NCBI RefSeq assembly: GCF_004010325.2
Contig: NZ_SADR02000004.1
Span: 62,001-126,000 of the forward strand
Source of the DNA: Mesorhizobium sp. M00.F.Ca.ET.216.01.1.1
Lineage (GTDB): Bacteria > Pseudomonadota > Alphaproteobacteria > Rhizobiales > Rhizobiaceae
DNA length: 64,000 nucleotides
Direction: 5' to 3'
Shown here one piece after another: positions 52,924-64,000 of the stretch (the first letter of the stretch is position 1; each line of letters starts with the position of its first letter). The notes under the pieces are model-generated. The model searched no databases and was not told the origin of the DNA. It saw only the letters and a program-made list of their open reading frames with translations. Position numbers and translations under genes: made by a program.

Positions 52924-54516
52924 ATGCAGCGCCTTACCGGCCGGATAATTCTGCTTTGGGGCTGGCGGCGCGCGCTGGTGGCGTTTCTTGCTGGGGCGCT
53001 GGCGGTTCTTGCCCAGGCGCCTTACGATTTCTTCGCTGTCTGTTTTGTCTCGTTTCCGCTGCTCGTCTGGCTTCTCGACGGCGCGACCGGCGAAGCCTCC
53101 GATGGCTGGCTCAGGCGTTTGCGGCCGGCCTTCGCCGTCGGCTGGTGGTTCGGCTTCGGCTATTTTCTTGCCGGCCTGTGGTGGATCGGTTCAGCGCTCC
53201 TGGTCGAGGCCGACAGTTTCGCCTGGGCCTTGCCGTTCGCCGTGATCGGAATCCCCTTCGCGCTCGCCTTCTTCTACGGTTTCGCCACGCTCGTCGCCCG
53301 GCTGCTGTGGAGCAACGACATCGGCCGCATCGCCGCACTAGCCTTCGGTTTTGGCCTGGCGGAATGGCTGCGCGGCTTCCTGTTCACCGGCTTTCCCTGG
53401 AATGCCGTCGGTTACGCGGCAATGCCGGTGCCCTTGCTGATGCAGAGCGTGTCGGTGACCGGCATGATCGGCATGAACACGCTGGCGGTCTTCGTCTTCG
53501 CGCTGCCGGCTCTCGTTGCGGCGCGCCGGCATGTCAGCCTCGGTGGGGCCTTACTTGCCGTACTCGTCGCCGCCCATGTCGGCTTCGGCTATGTCAGGCT
53601 TACCGCTCCGGTCGAGTCGGCAAGCCGCGCAATCAATGTCCGTATCGTTCAGCCGGCCGTCGATCTCAGCGAGAAGTGGGATGCCGCGGTGCGCGACCGC
53701 ATCTTCGCCACCATGATGGGGCTGTCGGCCAAGGCGCCAGACCCCGGCCAAGACAAGCCGCAACTGATTCTGTGGCCGGAGACGTCGGTGCCGTTTCTCT
53801 TTACCGAGCGCCCGGATGCGTTGACCGCATTGGGCGACATGCTTGGGCCTGGCCAGATGCTGATCGCCGGCGTCGTGAGGGAGGAAGGCGGTTCGGCAGC
53901 CAATGCCGGCAGCCGGTACTACAATTCCGTGGTCGCAATCGACGACAAAGGTGAAATGGTCGATGCCGTCGACAAGGTTCATCTGGTGCCTTTTGGCGAA
54001 TACCTGCCTTTCGCCGACCTGCTCGGCCGCTTCGGGATCGAACAGCTCGTCGCCGGCCCGATGACCTTTACGGCAGGCAATGAACGGCATCCGATCACGG
54101 TGGCGGGCGGCGTCCGCGCCCTTCCGTTCATTTGCTATGAAGTCATCTTTCCTGATCTGGCGGCAGTTGACGTTGCGTCAGCCGAGCTTATTGTGAACGT
54201 CACGAACGATGCGTGGTTCGGCGACACGCCAGGTCCGTACCAGCATTTCAGGCAGGCTCAGATTCGCGCGGTGGAGAACGGATTGCCTTTGTTGCGTGCG
54301 GCCAACAATGGCATCTCCGCCGTTGTCGACCCGCGCGGACATGTTGTCGACGCTCTTGCGGTCGACGCACGCGGAGCCATCGATGTACGGGTGCCTGTTT
54401 CCGGGCACGCCCTTGTCTCCGCCGGCCAACGGCGCATTAACGGAATGCTGATTATGTTCCTGTTTGCCCTGGCCGCCTTCACATTGAATGTAAGGCAACG
54501 GCTACCGGCGAATTGA
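52924..54516 (+). CDS. lnt: Apolipoprotein N-acyltransferase
   Basis: The 530-residue inner-membrane enzyme adds the third acyl chain to lipoproteins. N-terminal membrane helices lead to a nitrilase-like periplasmic domain with catalytic Glu286 ([11 protein letters not shown]), Lys351 ([15 protein letters not shown]) and Cys404 ([11 protein letters not shown]). [14 protein letters not shown] and [20 protein letters not shown] are also diagnostic, and a last helix ([19 protein letters not shown]) closes the protein. Several lipoproteins in this window would be its substrates. A promoter for the next gene overlaps its stop codon. Confidence 0.95.
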   Translation: MQRLTGRIILLWGWRRALVAFLAGALAVLAQAPYDFFAVCFVSFPLLVWLLDGATGEASDGWLRRLRPAFAVGWWFGFGYFLAGLWWIGSALLVEADSFAWALPFAVIGIPFALAFFYGFATLVARLLWSNDIGRIAALAFGFGLAEWLRGFLFTGFPWNAVGYAAMPVPLLMQSVSVTGMIGMNTLAVFVFALPALVAARRHVSLGGALLAVLVAAHVGFGYVRLTAPVESASRAINVRIVQPAVDLSEKWDAAVRDRIFATMMGLSAKAPDPGQDKPQLILWPETSVPFLFTERPDALTALGDMLGPGQMLIAGVVREEGGSAANAGSRYYNSVVAIDDKGEMVDAVDKVHLVPFGEYLPFADLLGRFGIEQLVAGPMTFTAGNERHPITVAGGVRALPFICYEVIFPDLAAVDVASAELIVNVTNDAWFGDTPGPYQHFRQAQIRAVENGLPLLRAANNGISAVVDPRGHVVDALAVDARGAIDVRVPVSGHALVSAGQRRINGMLIMFLFALAAFTLNVRQRLPAN

Positions 54517-54542
54517 CAGTCGACACATTAGAAACTCATACT
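54513..54542 (+). promoter_or_regulatory. Candidate promoter of the XRE regulator
   Basis: A consensus -35 TTGACA (54513-54518) overlaps the lnt stop codon. CATACT (54537-54542) follows at 18 bases as a partial -10. The distance to the regulator ATG is about 115 bases, leaving a 5' untranslated leader. Confidence 0.5.
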
Positions 54543-54656
54543 GTAAGCGCCTAAAATTTCTCGAAGTCGGTCGTCGTTTTGGGTTGGGGCCGTGGGCTCC
54601 GGCTTCGTTTGGGCAAGAAAAATAGAAAAAAGCCGGAAAAATTCGGCGAGGAAACA

Positions 54657-55076
54657 ATGACAGAAGAAAACAAGAAAAAGCCGAATCCGATCGACATCCA
54701 TGTCGGGAGTCGCATCAGGCTTCGTCGCAATATGCTTGGAATGAGCCAGGAAAAGCTGGGTGAGAATCTCGGTATCACGTTTCAACAGATCCAGAAGTAT
54801 GAAAAGGGTACGAATCGCGTCGGCGCCAGCCGCCTGCAGGCGATAGCCTCGATACTCAGTGTACCCGTCGCCTTCTTTTTCGAGGATGCGCCGGGTCAGG
54901 AGGCCGCGGGCAATCGCGGATTTGCCGAGGATGCGTCGATGGCCTTCGCCATCGAATTCTGCGGCAGCCCGGAAGGGCTTCAGCTCAATCGCGCCTTCGT
55001 CAAGATCGCCGACGTGAAGGTGCGCCGCAAGATCATAGAACTCGTGAAAACCCTTTCGACGGACGATGCCGACTGA
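54657..55076 (+). CDS. XRE-family transcriptional regulator (PhrR-like)
   Basis: The 139-residue DNA-binding protein has a Cro/C1-type helix-turn-helix ([20 protein letters not shown], then [20 protein letters not shown]). An acidic segment and a C-terminal helical region with [11 protein letters not shown] follow. The start [20 protein letters not shown] follows GGCGAGGAAACA. In Rhizobiales a regulator of this type (PhrR in Sinorhizobium) lies before metK. Targets here are unknown. The gene is separated from metK by 169 bases that include an intrinsic terminator. Confidence 0.9.
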   Translation: MTEENKKKPNPIDIHVGSRIRLRRNMLGMSQEKLGENLGITFQQIQKYEKGTNRVGASRLQAIASILSVPVAFFFEDAPGQEAAGNRGFAEDASMAFAIEFCGSPEGLQLNRAFVKIADVKVRRKIIELVKTLSTDDAD

Positions 55077-55205
55077 TCCAAAATCATGGGCCAGCGGTGG
55101 CGTCTTGCCGCCGGTGGCACAAGGCAACTGTGCTGACATTCATGCCAAACCTGCTGCACCGCTTGACGAACGGCGCCCGGCACCGCTAACACGTGGCGCG
55201 CCAAA

Positions 55206-55230
55206 ATCGGCAGCCTGCCGATCGTTTTTT
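55206..55230 (+). terminator. Intrinsic terminator abutting the metK ribosome-binding site
   Basis: ATCGGCA (55206-55212) pairs with TGCCGAT (55216-55222) around a three-base loop, and six T residues (55225-55230) follow almost directly. The metK Shine-Dalgarno (AGAGGGGA, about 55233-55240) starts right after the T-run and GTG 55246 follows. It therefore ends transcripts from the XRE gene, or regulates metK by attenuation. A weak promoter-like sequence TTGACG-17-CTAACA (55163-55191) lies just upstream. Confidence 0.75.
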
Positions 55231-55245
55231 CAAGAGGGGACACCC

Positions 55246-56529
<1,284 letters not shown>

Positions 56530-56531
56530 CC

Positions 56532-57233
56532 ATGAACGCTGAAGACAGGCCAAGCCGCGCGACCGAAGCGTTTTTCGGCCGGCGGCGCGGCAAGACTGTT
56601 CGCCCGCAGCAGGCGGCGGCGCTGGAAAGCGGCCTCAGGGCATACAAGCTCGACTTGACGACTGAGGCGCCGGCTGATTTGCGCGCCCTGTTCAAGGCGA
56701 ACGTTTCAGCGATCTGCCTGGAAATCGGCTTCGGCGGCGGCGAGCACCTGCTGCATCGGGCGACGACGGCTCCCGCGACCGGCTTTATCGGCGTCGAGCC
56801 GTTCGTCAACGGCATGGCCAAGTTGATGATGGCGATCCGGGAACGGCCGCTCGCCAATCTTCGGGTCTATGATGACGACGCCACGCGCCTGCTCGACTGG
56901 CTTCCGCAAGCCTCGCTCGATGGCATCGACCTTCTCTATCCCGACCCCTGGCCGAAGAAGAAACACTGGAAGCGGCGCTTCGTCAGCCCGGTCAATCTCG
57001 ACCGCTTCGCCCGCGTCTTGAAGCCCGGCGGAAAATTCCGCTTCGCGTCCGACATCGATAGCTATGTGAATTGGACGCTCTTGCACTGCCGGGCGCATGG
57101 CGCGCTCGCGTGGCAGGCAAGTGAGGCAGCGGACTGGCATCGGCCCTATGACGGCTGGCCGGGCACGCGCTACGAGGCGAAGGCCATTCGCGAGGGCCGG
57201 CGGCCGGCCTATCTAACCTTCGTCCGGAAATAA
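56532..57233 (+). CDS. trmB: tRNA (guanine-N7-)-methyltransferase
   Basis: The 233-residue SAM-dependent enzyme makes m7G46 in tRNA. The SAM-binding motif is [16 protein letters not shown], followed by [51 protein letters not shown] (catalytic region) and a C-terminal [19 protein letters not shown]. It starts two bases after metK, so SAM supply and a SAM user are on one transcript. Confidence 0.95.
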   Translation: MNAEDRPSRATEAFFGRRRGKTVRPQQAAALESGLRAYKLDLTTEAPADLRALFKANVSAICLEIGFGGGEHLLHRATTAPATGFIGVEPFVNGMAKLMMAIRERPLANLRVYDDDATRLLDWLPQASLDGIDLLYPDPWPKKKHWKRRFVSPVNLDRFARVLKPGGKFRFASDIDSYVNWTLLHCRAHGALAWQASEAADWHRPYDGWPGTRYEAKAIREGRRPAYLTFVRK

Positions 57234-57236
57234 GCG

Positions 57237-57265
57237 CTGGCGGGAACCGAAGCTCCGCGCGCCAG
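57237..57265. other. Inverted repeat between convergent trmB and DUF1127 genes
   Basis: CTGGCG and CGCCAG (57237-57242 and 57260-57265) pair, with an inner GGA/TCC that may extend the stem. No strong T-run follows on either strand. It may mark the end of both transcripts. Confidence 0.35.
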
Positions 57266-57279
57266 GCGGTCATCTGTTT

Positions 57280-57444
57280 TCAGAAGCGGCCGATCTTGTC
57301 GAAGGCGGTCGGTTCGATGCCGAGCTTGCGCAGGTCGCTCGCACGTGGCTTGCGGCCGATTTCGACGGCCCGCGATACGGCCACGGCGCTGCCGAACGTG
57401 GTGAAGATATCGCCGATAGCAGAAAATAACCTACGGCTGCTCAT
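57280..57444 (-). CDS. Small DUF1127-like protein
   Basis: Reading 57444 to 57280 on the minus strand gives a 54-residue protein that starts MSSRRLFSAIGDIFTTFGSA and ends RKPRASDLRKLGIEPTAFDK-IGRF before a TGA. The positively charged 'RKPRASDLRKLGI' C-terminus is the signature of DUF1127-related proteins, which are abundant in Rhizobiales and often respond to phosphate or stress, or bind RNA. The protein is too short for ordinary gene lists at a 60-residue cutoff. No good Shine-Dalgarno is seen, but the codon usage and conserved tail support it. Confidence 0.75.
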   Translation of the reverse strand: MSSRRLFSAIGDIFTTFGSAVAVSRAVEIGRKPRASDLRKLGIEPTAFDKIGRF

Positions 57445-57631
57445 GGTTTTGACCTTTCATGCGATGCGTGATCCTACCCAAGCGCAATCCTGCTTGTGCA
57501 ATGCAACATAGATAGGCGCGCATCGCCTGATATCACAGCAGCTTGCCGCATAGGCGCCATGCGCCTGACGCAAGGCTGGCGCTGAGAAAAACGGACAACT
57601 CATCTGCTTACGACACAGCGGCACGCCAGAC

Positions 57632-57660
57632 TTGAAACGCTGGTCCGGATCGTCTATATA
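57632..57660 (+). promoter_or_regulatory. Strong-looking promoter of the rimP–nusA–infB operon
   Basis: TTGAAA (57632-57637) is followed after exactly 17 bases by TATATA (57655-57660). This is one of the best -35/-10 pairs seen in the window. Transcription would begin near 57667, about 94 bases before the rimP ATG, and read at once into the terminator at 57689. Confidence 0.7.
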
Positions 57661-57688
57661 AAGCTCAAATTCTTGGTCGGTATGACGA

Positions 57689-57719
57689 AGAGTGGGTCCA
57701 CCCGGTCCCGCTCTTTTTT
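57689..57719 (+). terminator. Intrinsic terminator in the rimP leader (probable attenuator)
   Basis: AGAGTGGG (57689-57696) pairs with CCCGCTCT (57707-57714), with one G-U pair and a ten-base loop, and six T residues follow (57714-57719). It lies about 22 bases after the predicted transcription start and 41 bases before the rimP ATG, so the operon can only be expressed by reading through it. NusA, encoded in this operon, acts on termination, so feedback is possible. Confidence 0.78.
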
Positions 57720-57760
57720 ATTTCCTGCCGGCCAGCCACGAAACCAGCGACAGGGATCGA

Positions 57761-58393
57761 ATGACAGTGACGGCAAGCGAAGCCGACGATCGTATCATCC
57801 GCGAAAGCGGTATCGATGCGCGCATCGCGCTGATCGTGCAGCCGGTGCTGCGGGCCATCGGCTTCCGCCTCGTGCGGGTGCATCTGTCGGGCCAGAACGG
57901 GCTCACGCTGCAGATCATGGCCGAGCGCGAGGACGGCACCATGACCGTCGAGGATTGCGAAGAGGTCAGCCGGGCGGTGTCGCCTGCCCTCGATGTCGAT
58001 GATCCGATCGAGAAGGCGTATCATCTCGAAGTGTCGTCGCCGGGCATCGATCGGCCGCTGGTCCGCAAATCGGACTTCGCGGCGTGGACAGGCCATCTGA
58101 TCAAGATGGAGACGTCGGTCCTCGTCGCCGACCGCAAGCGCTTCAAGGGCACGATCGCCGAGAGCGATGCGGACGGCGTGCTGATCGAGCGCGACAAGGC
58201 GGCCTATGGCGAGGAGCCGACGGTGCGCATTCCCTATGACGCGATTGCCGACGCGCGGCTGATCCTGACTGACGACCTCATCCGCGACGCGTTGTCGAAG
58301 GACAATAGGGCGCGCAAGGAAGCGAAGAAACGCCGCGGCGAACCGGACGATGCGCCCGAAGACGCGGAAAACGAAACCAAACAGGAAATGTGA
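57761..58393 (+). CDS. rimP: Ribosome maturation factor RimP
   Basis: The 210-residue protein helps 30S subunit assembly. It contains [40 protein letters not shown], the conserved [17 protein letters not shown] and a C-terminal SH3-like domain ([18 protein letters not shown]), with a basic/acidic tail. ATG 57761 follows AGGGATCGA. The longer open frame would include the terminator. nusA follows after 49 bases. Confidence 0.95.
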   Translation: MTVTASEADDRIIRESGIDARIALIVQPVLRAIGFRLVRVHLSGQNGLTLQIMAEREDGTMTVEDCEEVSRAVSPALDVDDPIEKAYHLEVSSPGIDRPLVRKSDFAAWTGHLIKMETSVLVADRKRFKGTIAESDADGVLIERDKAAYGEEPTVRIPYDAIADARLILTDDLIRDALSKDNRARKEAKKRRGEPDDAPEDAENETKQEM

Positions 58394-58442
58394 TTGAGCT
58401 GCCGGGCGCAAAAGGCTCGGCGACAGGCTCGGGAGAAAAAAG

Positions 58443-60038
58443 ATGGTTGTAAGCGCCAACAGACTTGAACTGCTGCAGATCGCCGACGCGGTAGCGCGTG
58501 AAAAGTCGATCGACAAGTCGATCGTCATCGCCGCCATGGCCGATGCGATCCAGAAGGCGGCGCGCTCGCGCTACGGCCAGGAGACCAACATCCGCGCCGA
58601 CATCAATCCCAACACCGGCGAGATGAAGCTGCAGCGGCTGATGGAAGTGGTCGAGAAGGTCGACGATTATGCGACGCAGATCGCCATTTCCTCGGCGCGT
58701 GAGCGGAATCCCGACGCTCAGCTCGGCGACTTCATCGCCGAACAGCTGCCGCCGATGGATTTCGGCCGCATCGCTGCCCAGTCGGCCAAGCAGGTCATCG
58801 TGCAGAAGGTGCGCGAGGCCGAGCGCGATCGCCAGTATGACGAATACAAGGACCGCATCGGCGAAATCGTCAACGGCACTGTCAAGCGCGTCGAATATGG
58901 CAACGTCATCGTCGATCTCGGCCGCGGCGAGGCGATCATCCGTCGTGACGAGTTGATCCCACGCGAGAACTACAAATATGGCGATCGCGTCCGCGCCTAT
59001 GTCTACGACGTGCGCCGCGAGCAGCGCGGCCCGCAGATCTTCCTGTCGCGCACCCATCCGCAGTTCATGGCGAAACTGTTCACCATGGAAGTGCCGGAAA
59101 TCTATGACGGCATCATCGAGATCAAGTCGGTCGCCCGCGATCCGGGCTCGCGCGCCAAGATCGCCGTCATCTCGCGTGACAGTTCCATCGATCCGGTCGG
59201 CGCCTGCGTCGGTATGCGCGGCAGCCGCGTCCAGGCGGTCGTCGGCGAGTTGCAAGGCGAGAAGATCGATATCATTCCGTGGTCGCCTTCGGCCGCGTCA
59301 TTCATCGTTAATGCGTTGCAGCCGGCGGAAGTCGCCAAGGTGGTGCTCGACGAGGATGCCGAGCGCATCGAAGTCGTGGTGCCGGACGACCAGCTGTCGC
59401 TGGCCATCGGCCGTCGCGGCCAGAACGTCCGGCTTGCCTCGCAGCTCACCGGCTGGGATATCGATATCCTGACCGAGCAGGAAGAGAGCGAGCGCCGCCA
59501 GAAGGAGTTTGTCGAGCGCTCGGCGCTGTTCATGGATGCGCTGAACGTCGACGAGATGGTCGGCCAGGTGCTTGCCTCCGAAGGCTTCACCAGCGTCGAG
59601 GAAGTCGCCTATGTCGATGCCGACGAGATCGCTTCGATCGACGGCTTCGACGAGGACACCGCTTCGGAAATCCAGGCCCGCGCTCGCGAATATCTGGAGA
59701 AGGTCGAAGCCGAGCACGACGAGAAGCGCAAGGCGCTGGGCGTGAAGGACGAATTGCGCGAGATTCCCGGCATCACCACCGCCATGATGGTGACGCTCGG
59801 CGAAGATGGCGTGAAGACGATCGAGGATTTTGCAGGTTATGCCGCCGACGACCTGACCGGCTGGAAGGAACGCAAGGAGGGCGAAACCAAGGTGTTCCCC
59901 GGGGTGCTTGCCAATCACGGCGTTTCGCGCGCCGATGCCGAGCAGATGGTTCTGGCTGCCCGCCTCAAGGCCGGCTGGATCACCGAAGACGAGCTTGCGG
60001 CGCAGGAAGCGCCGGCTGATGAAACCGTTGGTGCGTGA
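58443..60038 (+). CDS. nusA: Transcription termination/antitermination factor NusA
   Basis: The 531-residue protein has the N-terminal RNA polymerase-binding domain ([20 protein letters not shown]). An S1 domain follows ([20 protein letters not shown]). Two KH domains come next ([20 protein letters not shown] and [20 protein letters not shown]). The C-terminus has acidic helix-hairpin-helix repeats ([20 protein letters not shown] and [20 protein letters not shown]). It binds RNA polymerase and modulates pausing and termination. It is part of the rimP–nusA–ylxR–infB–rbfA–truB block. Confidence 0.96.
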   Translation: MVVSANRLELLQIADAVAREKSIDKSIVIAAMADAIQKAARSRYGQETNIRADINPNTGEMKLQRLMEVVEKVDDYATQIAISSARERNPDAQLGDFIAEQLPPMDFGRIAAQSAKQVIVQKVREAERDRQYDEYKDRIGEIVNGTVKRVEYGNVIVDLGRGEAIIRRDELIPRENYKYGDRVRAYVYDVRREQRGPQIFLSRTHPQFMAKLFTMEVPEIYDGIIEIKSVARDPGSRAKIAVISRDSSIDPVGACVGMRGSRVQAVVGELQGEKIDIIPWSPSAASFIVNALQPAEVAKVVLDEDAERIEVVVPDDQLSLAIGRRGQNVRLASQLTGWDIDILTEQEESERRQKEFVERSALFMDALNVDEMVGQVLASEGFTSVEEVAYVDADEIASIDGFDEDTASEIQARAREYLEKVEAEHDEKRKALGVKDELREIPGITTAMMVTLGEDGVKTIEDFAGYAADDLTGWKERKEGETKVFPGVLANHGVSRADAEQMVLAARLKAGWITEDELAAQEAPADETVGA

Positions 60039-60076
60039 GGTGAAACCGCATCGCACCGAACCTGCCCTTGGACGAG

Positions 60077-60727
60077 ATGAACGATCGCACCTGCATCGTC
60101 ACGCGCAGACAGGCCGAACCGGGTGAACTGATCCGTTTCGTCGTCGGCCCGGATTCGGCCGTCGTTCCGGATATCAAGAGAAACTTGCCCGGCCGTGGTT
60201 GCTGGGTGACCGCCGACCGCCTACATGTTGACAAGGCGGCGGCGAAGAACCTGTTTGCCCGCGCGTTTGAGGCAAAGGTGACCGTACCGCCCGATCTCGG
60301 TGGCATGGTCGAGGGGCTGCTTTCCAGATCCGCTCTGGGCATGCTGGGTCTTGCCCGCAAGGCTGGCGTGATCGCTCTTGGCGCCACCAAGGTCGAGAGC
60401 GCGGTGCGTAGCGGACTGGCGCTTTTCGTGCTGCATGCGACCCAAGCGTCGGATGATGGCGTGCGCAAGATCAGCCAGGCGCGGCGGGCGACCGTCCATC
60501 TCGGCGGCCCCGCCATCCCTGCCTACAAACTTTTCTCCGAGGCCGAGTTGAGCTTGGCATTGGGGGGTACAAATGTGATACATGCTGCCGTTCTCGCGGA
60601 AGACGCGGGCAGGGCGGTCCAGAAGCGCATGGTTGCGCTCGACCGGTATCGGGGCGGTTCCCCGGACGATCTGGCAATGCTTGCGGCCGTTGCTGACGAA
60701 GATGATGCCGCAGAGGATATGGAATGA
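60077..60727 (+). CDS. YlxR/L7Ae-type RNA-binding protein (DUF448)
   Basis: The 216-residue protein combines a YlxR domain ([20 protein letters not shown], with [20 protein letters not shown]) and an L7Ae-like domain ([40 protein letters not shown]). The combination is found in alphaproteobacteria between nusA and infB, as here. YlxR-type proteins bind RNA or tRNA processing enzymes in other bacteria; the precise role is not established. ATG 60077 follows GGACGAG; TTG 60068 is an alternative. The stop overlaps the infB start by four bases. Confidence 0.9.
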   Translation: MNDRTCIVTRRQAEPGELIRFVVGPDSAVVPDIKRNLPGRGCWVTADRLHVDKAAAKNLFARAFEAKVTVPPDLGGMVEGLLSRSALGMLGLARKAGVIALGATKVESAVRSGLALFVLHATQASDDGVRKISQARRATVHLGGPAIPAYKLFSEAELSLALGGTNVIHAAVLAEDAGRAVQKRMVALDRYRGGSPDDLAMLAAVADEDDAAEDME

Positions 60728-63282
60728 GCGATACGAAATCAGGCGACGACAAGACGTTGAGTGTGACGCCGAAGAAGACTTTGACGCTGAAGCGCCCTGG
60801 CATGGAACAGGGCACGGTGCGCCAGAACTTCTCGCATGGCCGCACCAAGGCGGTCGTGGTCGAGACCAAGAAGCGCAAGTTCTCGCTGCCCGGCGACAAG
60901 CCGGAGCCGGCTGCCGCTCCCGTGTTCACGCCGAAGCCGCCTGTGGCGGCAGCATCTGTTGTGCAGGAAGCGCCCAAGGCGCCGCCGCCGCCGGCCGAAC
61001 GCGGCGGCATGGTGCTGAACGAATTGTCGCGCAATGAAATGGAGGCGCGCCGCCGGGCCCTCGAGGGTTCGAAGGTGCGCGACGTCGAGGATCGCCAGCG
61101 CGCCATCGAAGAGGCCAAGCGCCGTGCCGAGGATGAAGAGCGCCGCCGCCGCGAGCGCGAGGAATCCGCGCGCCGCCAGGCCGAGGAAGAAGCGCGGCTG
61201 CAGGCCGAGGCCGAGTCCCGCCGCCGTGCCGAGGAAGAGGCGCGCCGTCGCGCGCCGCTGGCCGCTGAGCTTGCGACGGTCGATGACGAAGAAGACACCA
61301 AGCCGAAGCGTGCCGGAGCCGGCGCGCCCGTGCGCCGCCTGGCCACGCCCGAAGTGGCGCGTCCGGCCAAGCCGACCAAGGGCGAGGAAGACCGCCGCCG
61401 CGGCAAGCTGACGCTGAATTCTGCGCTCTCCGATGAAGATGCGCGTGCCCGCTCGCTGTCGTCGATGCGTCGCCGTCAAGAGAAGTTCAAGCGCGCGCTG
61501 CATAACGAGCCGCGCGAGAAAGTCATGCGTGAAGTGATCCTGCCCGAAACCATCACCATCCAGGAACTGGCGCAGCGCATGTCCGAGCGTGCGGTCGACG
61601 TGGTCAAGTTCTTCATGAAGCAGGGCCAGATCCTGAAGCCGGGCGACGTCATCGACGCCGACACGGCGGAGCTGGTCGCCACCGAATTTGGCCACACCGT
61701 CCGCCGCGTCGCTGAGTCCGATATCGAGGAAGGCCTGTTCAACATCGCCGACCGTCCGGAAGACCTCCGGTCGCGTCCGCCGGTGGTGACCATCATGGGC
61801 CATGTCGATCACGGCAAGACCTCGCTGCTCGACGCCATCCGCAACGCCAATGTCGTCTCCGGCGAAGCCGGCGGCATCACCCAGCACATCGGCGCCTATC
61901 AGGTCGAGAAGAACGGTCAAAAGATCACCTTCATCGACACACCTGGCCACGCCGCCTTCACGGCGATGCGTGCACGCGGCGCCCAGGCGACCGATATTGC
62001 CATCCTCGTGGTGGCAGCCGACGACAGCGTGATGCCGCAGACGATCGAATCGATCAACCACGCCAAGGCGGCCGGCGTTCCGATCATCGTGGCGATCAAC
62101 AAGATCGACAAACATGATGCCGACCCGCAGAAGGTGCGCTCGGAGCTGCTGCGTCATGAGGTCTTCGTCGAATCGATGGGCGGCGAGGTGCTGGACGTCG
62201 AAGTGTCGGCGACCAAGGGCACCAATCTCGACAAGCTGCTCGAAGCGATCCTGCTCCAGGCCGAAATCCTCGACCTGAAGGCCAATCCGGATCGCACCGC
62301 CGAAGGCGTCGTCATCGAGGCCCAGCTCGACAAGGGCCGCGGCCCGGTAGCCACCGTGCTGGTGCAGACCGGCACACTGATGCCGGGCGACATCCTCGTC
62401 GCCGGCAACGAATGGGGCCGGGTGCGCGCGCTGGTCAACGATCGCGGCGAGCAGGTCAAGGAAGCGCCGCCGGCAATGCCGGTCGAGGTGCTTGGCCTTC
62501 AGGGCACGCCGCTGGCCGGCGACCGCTTCGCCGTGGTCAACAACGAGGCCCGCGCCCGCGAGATCACCGAATATCGCCAGCGCCTGGCGCGCGAGAAGGC
62601 AGTGGCCAGGCATGCCGGCCAGCGCGGCTCGCTCGAACAGATGATGTCGCAGTTGCAGACGAGCGGGCTGAAGGAATTCCCGCTGGTCATCAAGGGCGAC
62701 GTGCAAGGCTCGATCGAGGCGATCAACGCGGCGCTCGACAAGCTCGGCACCGACGAGGTGCGTGCGCGCATCGTCCATGCCGGCGCCGGCGGCATCACCG
62801 AAAGCGACGTATCGCTGGCTGAGACCTCTGGTGCCGCGATCATCGGCTTCAACGTCCGCGCCAACGCGCAGGCGCGCGCCGCCGCCGCGGCCGCGGGCAT
62901 CGAGATCCGCTACTACTCGATCATTTACAATCTCGTGGATGACGTGAAGGCGGCGCTCTCTGGCCTGCTGTCGCCGGAGCGTCGCGAGACCTTCATCGGC
63001 AACGCGGAGATCCTCGAGATCTTCGACATCACCAAGGTCGGCAAGATCGCCGGCTGCCGTGTCACCGAGGGCAAGGTCGAGCGTGGGGCGGGCGTGCGCC
63101 TGATTCGCGACAACGTCGTCATCCACGAAGGCACGCTGAAGACGCTGAAGCGCTTCAAGGACGAAGTTGCGGAAGTTCCGGGCGGCCAGGAATGCGGCAT
63201 GGCTTTCCAGAACTACGAGGACATGCGCGTCGGCGACATCATCGAGTGCTTCCGCGTCGAGATGGTGACCAGGACGCTCTGA
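60724..63282 (+). CDS. infB: Translation initiation factor IF-2
   Basis: The 852-residue GTPase has a long, charged N-terminal region (alternating Arg/Glu-rich helices from about 115 to 180), then the IF2-N motif ([20 protein letters not shown]). The G domain has GHVDHGKT (359-366), [18 protein letters not shown] and SATKG. Domains II-IV end with [20 protein letters not shown]. It recruits fMet-tRNA to the 30S subunit. GTG/ATG internal starts typical of IF-2 isoforms may exist but are not evident. rbfA follows after 114 bases. Confidence 0.96.
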   Translation: MSDTKSGDDKTLSVTPKKTLTLKRPGMEQGTVRQNFSHGRTKAVVVETKKRKFSLPGDKPEPAAAPVFTPKPPVAAASVVQEAPKAPPPPAERGGMVLNELSRNEMEARRRALEGSKVRDVEDRQRAIEEAKRRAEDEERRRREREESARRQAEEEARLQAEAESRRRAEEEARRRAPLAAELATVDDEEDTKPKRAGAGAPVRRLATPEVARPAKPTKGEEDRRRGKLTLNSALSDEDARARSLSSMRRRQEKFKRALHNEPREKVMREVILPETITIQELAQRMSERAVDVVKFFMKQGQILKPGDVIDADTAELVATEFGHTVRRVAESDIEEGLFNIADRPEDLRSRPPVVTIMGHVDHGKTSLLDAIRNANVVSGEAGGITQHIGAYQVEKNGQKITFIDTPGHAAFTAMRARGAQATDIAILVVAADDSVMPQTIESINHAKAAGVPIIVAINKIDKHDADPQKVRSELLRHEVFVESMGGEVLDVEVSATKGTNLDKLLEAILLQAEILDLKANPDRTAEGVVIEAQLDKGRGPVATVLVQTGTLMPGDILVAGNEWGRVRALVNDRGEQVKEAPPAMPVEVLGLQGTPLAGDRFAVVNNEARAREITEYRQRLAREKAVARHAGQRGSLEQMMSQLQTSGLKEFPLVIKGDVQGSIEAINAALDKLGTDEVRARIVHAGAGGITESDVSLAETSGAAIIGFNVRANAQARAAAAAAGIEIRYYSIIYNLVDDVKAALSGLLSPERRETFIGNAEILEIFDITKVGKIAGCRVTEGKVERGAGVRLIRDNVVIHEGTLKTLKRFKDEVAEVPGGQECGMAFQNYEDMRVGDIIECFRVEMVTRTL

Positions 63283-63308
63283 GTTCGAGCATTCCGTCGT
63301 CGAAAACC

Positions 63309-63334
63309 GGGCGGTGGTCGAAAGGCCGCCGCCC
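63309..63334 (+). other. Hairpin in the infB–rbfA spacer
   Basis: GGGCGGTGG (63309-63317) pairs with CCGCCGCCC (63326-63334), one G-U pair, around an eight-base loop TCGAAAGG. No T-run follows. It is a stable mRNA structure in the 114-base gap and could protect or process the transcript between the two genes. Confidence 0.45.
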
Positions 63335-63396
63335 AAAGCATATGAGACATGCGGCGCGGTCCCATCCCGCGCTACACGATTTCAGGACCAAGGAAA

Positions 63397-63819
63397 ATGC
63401 CCCGATCAACCACGTCAGGCCCATCCCAGCGCATGCTTCGCGTCGGCGAGCAGGTGCGCCATGCGCTGTCCGAAACCTTGCAGCGCGGCGAGATCATCGA
63501 TCCGCTGATCGAAAACACGGTGGTTTCGGTGTCCGAAGTGCGCATGTCGCCCGATCTGAAGATCGCCACAGCCTTCGTCTCGCCGCTCGGCGCCGCGGAC
63601 GCCGCTGCCGTGGTCGAGGCGCTCAACAAGCACGCGAAATTCGTGCGTGGCCGTGTCTCCGGCGCGCTCCGGCAGATGAAGTACATGCCGGAATTCCGCT
63701 TCCGGCTCGACACGTCCTTCGACAATTTCGCCAGGATCAACGATCTGCTGAAATCGCCCGAAGTGGCGCGCGACCTCGGCAGCGACAATGATAGCGACTA
63801 TGACAAGGATACCGAATAG
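63397..63819 (+). CDS. rbfA: 30S ribosome-binding factor RbfA
   Basis: The 140-residue KH-like protein assists late 16S rRNA folding in cold or fast growth. It starts [20 protein letters not shown] after AAGGA and contains [40 protein letters not shown] and [20 protein letters not shown]. The C-terminus is acidic ([15 protein letters not shown]). An earlier in-frame start at 63349 has no ribosome-binding site. The stop TAG shares its last base with the truB GTG. Confidence 0.94.
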   Translation: MPRSTTSGPSQRMLRVGEQVRHALSETLQRGEIIDPLIENTVVSVSEVRMSPDLKIATAFVSPLGAADAAAVVEALNKHAKFVRGRVSGALRQMKYMPEFRFRLDTSFDNFARINDLLKSPEVARDLGSDNDSDYDKDTE

Positions 63820-64000
63820 TGGCGCGTCGCGGCAAGAAGAAGGGCCGGCCGGTCTCCGGCTGGCTGGTGCTGGACAAGCCCGTCGGCATGGGCTCGACCG
63901 AAGCCGTCTCCAAGGTCAAGTGGCTGTTCCAGGCGGAGAAGGCCGGTCATGCCGGCACGCTCGACCCGCTCGCCTCCGGCATGCTGCCGATCGCGCTCGG
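63819..64000 (+). CDS. truB: tRNA pseudouridine(55) synthase (5' part)
   Basis: The frame starts at GTG 63819, overlapping the rbfA stop by one base, and runs off the right edge after 60 codons. Visible sequence [20 protein letters not shown], then [20 protein letters not shown] and ASGMLPIAL, includes the catalytic aspartate (Asp49 in GTLDPLASG). TruB makes pseudouridine 55 in the T-loop of tRNAs. Confidence 0.94.
   Translation, partial: MARRGKKKGRPVSGWLVLDKPVGMGSTEAVSKVKWLFQAEKAGHAGTLDPLASGMLPIAL

Overview
The window looks like a chromosomal segment of a Mesorhizobium-like member of the Rhizobiales. Supporting signs are GC-rich coding sequence, the conserved order lnt–XRE regulator–metK–trmB and rimP–nusA–ylxR–infB–rbfA–truB, a perfect Irr (ICE) operator, two YejA paralogues with YejBEF, and several copies of short palindromic repeats of rhizobial type between genes. 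This placement is inferred from sequence features; no database was searched.

Layout. 1-1365: the end of a peptide ABC transporter (OppD tail, OppF), then the orphan 3' end of an indolepyruvate-oxidoreductase-like gene and a tRNA-Thr(CGU). 1706-2932: an unrecognised single-pass membrane protein. 2970-5685 (minus): an ATP-dependent DNA ligase and its partner beta-CASP exonuclease, two parts of a four-part DNA repair set. 5793-6724: a methyltransferase broken by an apparent one-base deletion. 6852-8149: a small lipoprotein facing a GhrA-type 2-hydroxyacid dehydrogenase. 8214-15848 (minus): a five-gene peptide importer (two YejA, YejB, YejE, YejF), almost all joined by stop/start overlaps. 16007-20133: a membrane-anchored cytochrome c, kdsB, pheA, a Dabb protein, nudC and a HIT protein. 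20236-25831: SRP RNA, dnaX, ybaB, a SleB-like hydrolase, recR and a lytic transglycosylase. 26046-31274: a complete family-5 peptide/nickel-type ABC transporter. 31299-36621 (minus): an RND pump with two lipoprotein adaptors. 36864-39508: gabT facing a ferredoxin-reductase-like flavoprotein.

39659-45887 is the most interesting block. A perfect ICE/Irr operator and a candidate promoter precede six same-strand genes: an IrpA-type imelysin, bacterioferritin-associated ferredoxin (Bfd), bacterioferritin, a di-haem CXXCH protein, a second imelysin and a Tat-exported DUF1513 protein. Four are predicted to be exported and two are cytosolic iron-storage proteins. No inner-membrane permease is present. 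This suggests an iron acquisition/storage module whose envelope half is poorly described.

46146-64000 is a long housekeeping run on the plus strand: tsaB, rimI, plsC, miaB, phoH, ybeY, a CorC-type protein, a VOC protein, lnt, an XRE regulator, metK, trmB, then rimP, nusA, ylxR, infB, rbfA and the start of truB. Two intrinsic terminators sit directly upstream of genes in this run, before metK and before rimP. The rimP one lies just downstream of a strong-looking promoter and is a good attenuator candidate. A palindromic repeat has been captured in frame at the 3' end of tsaB.
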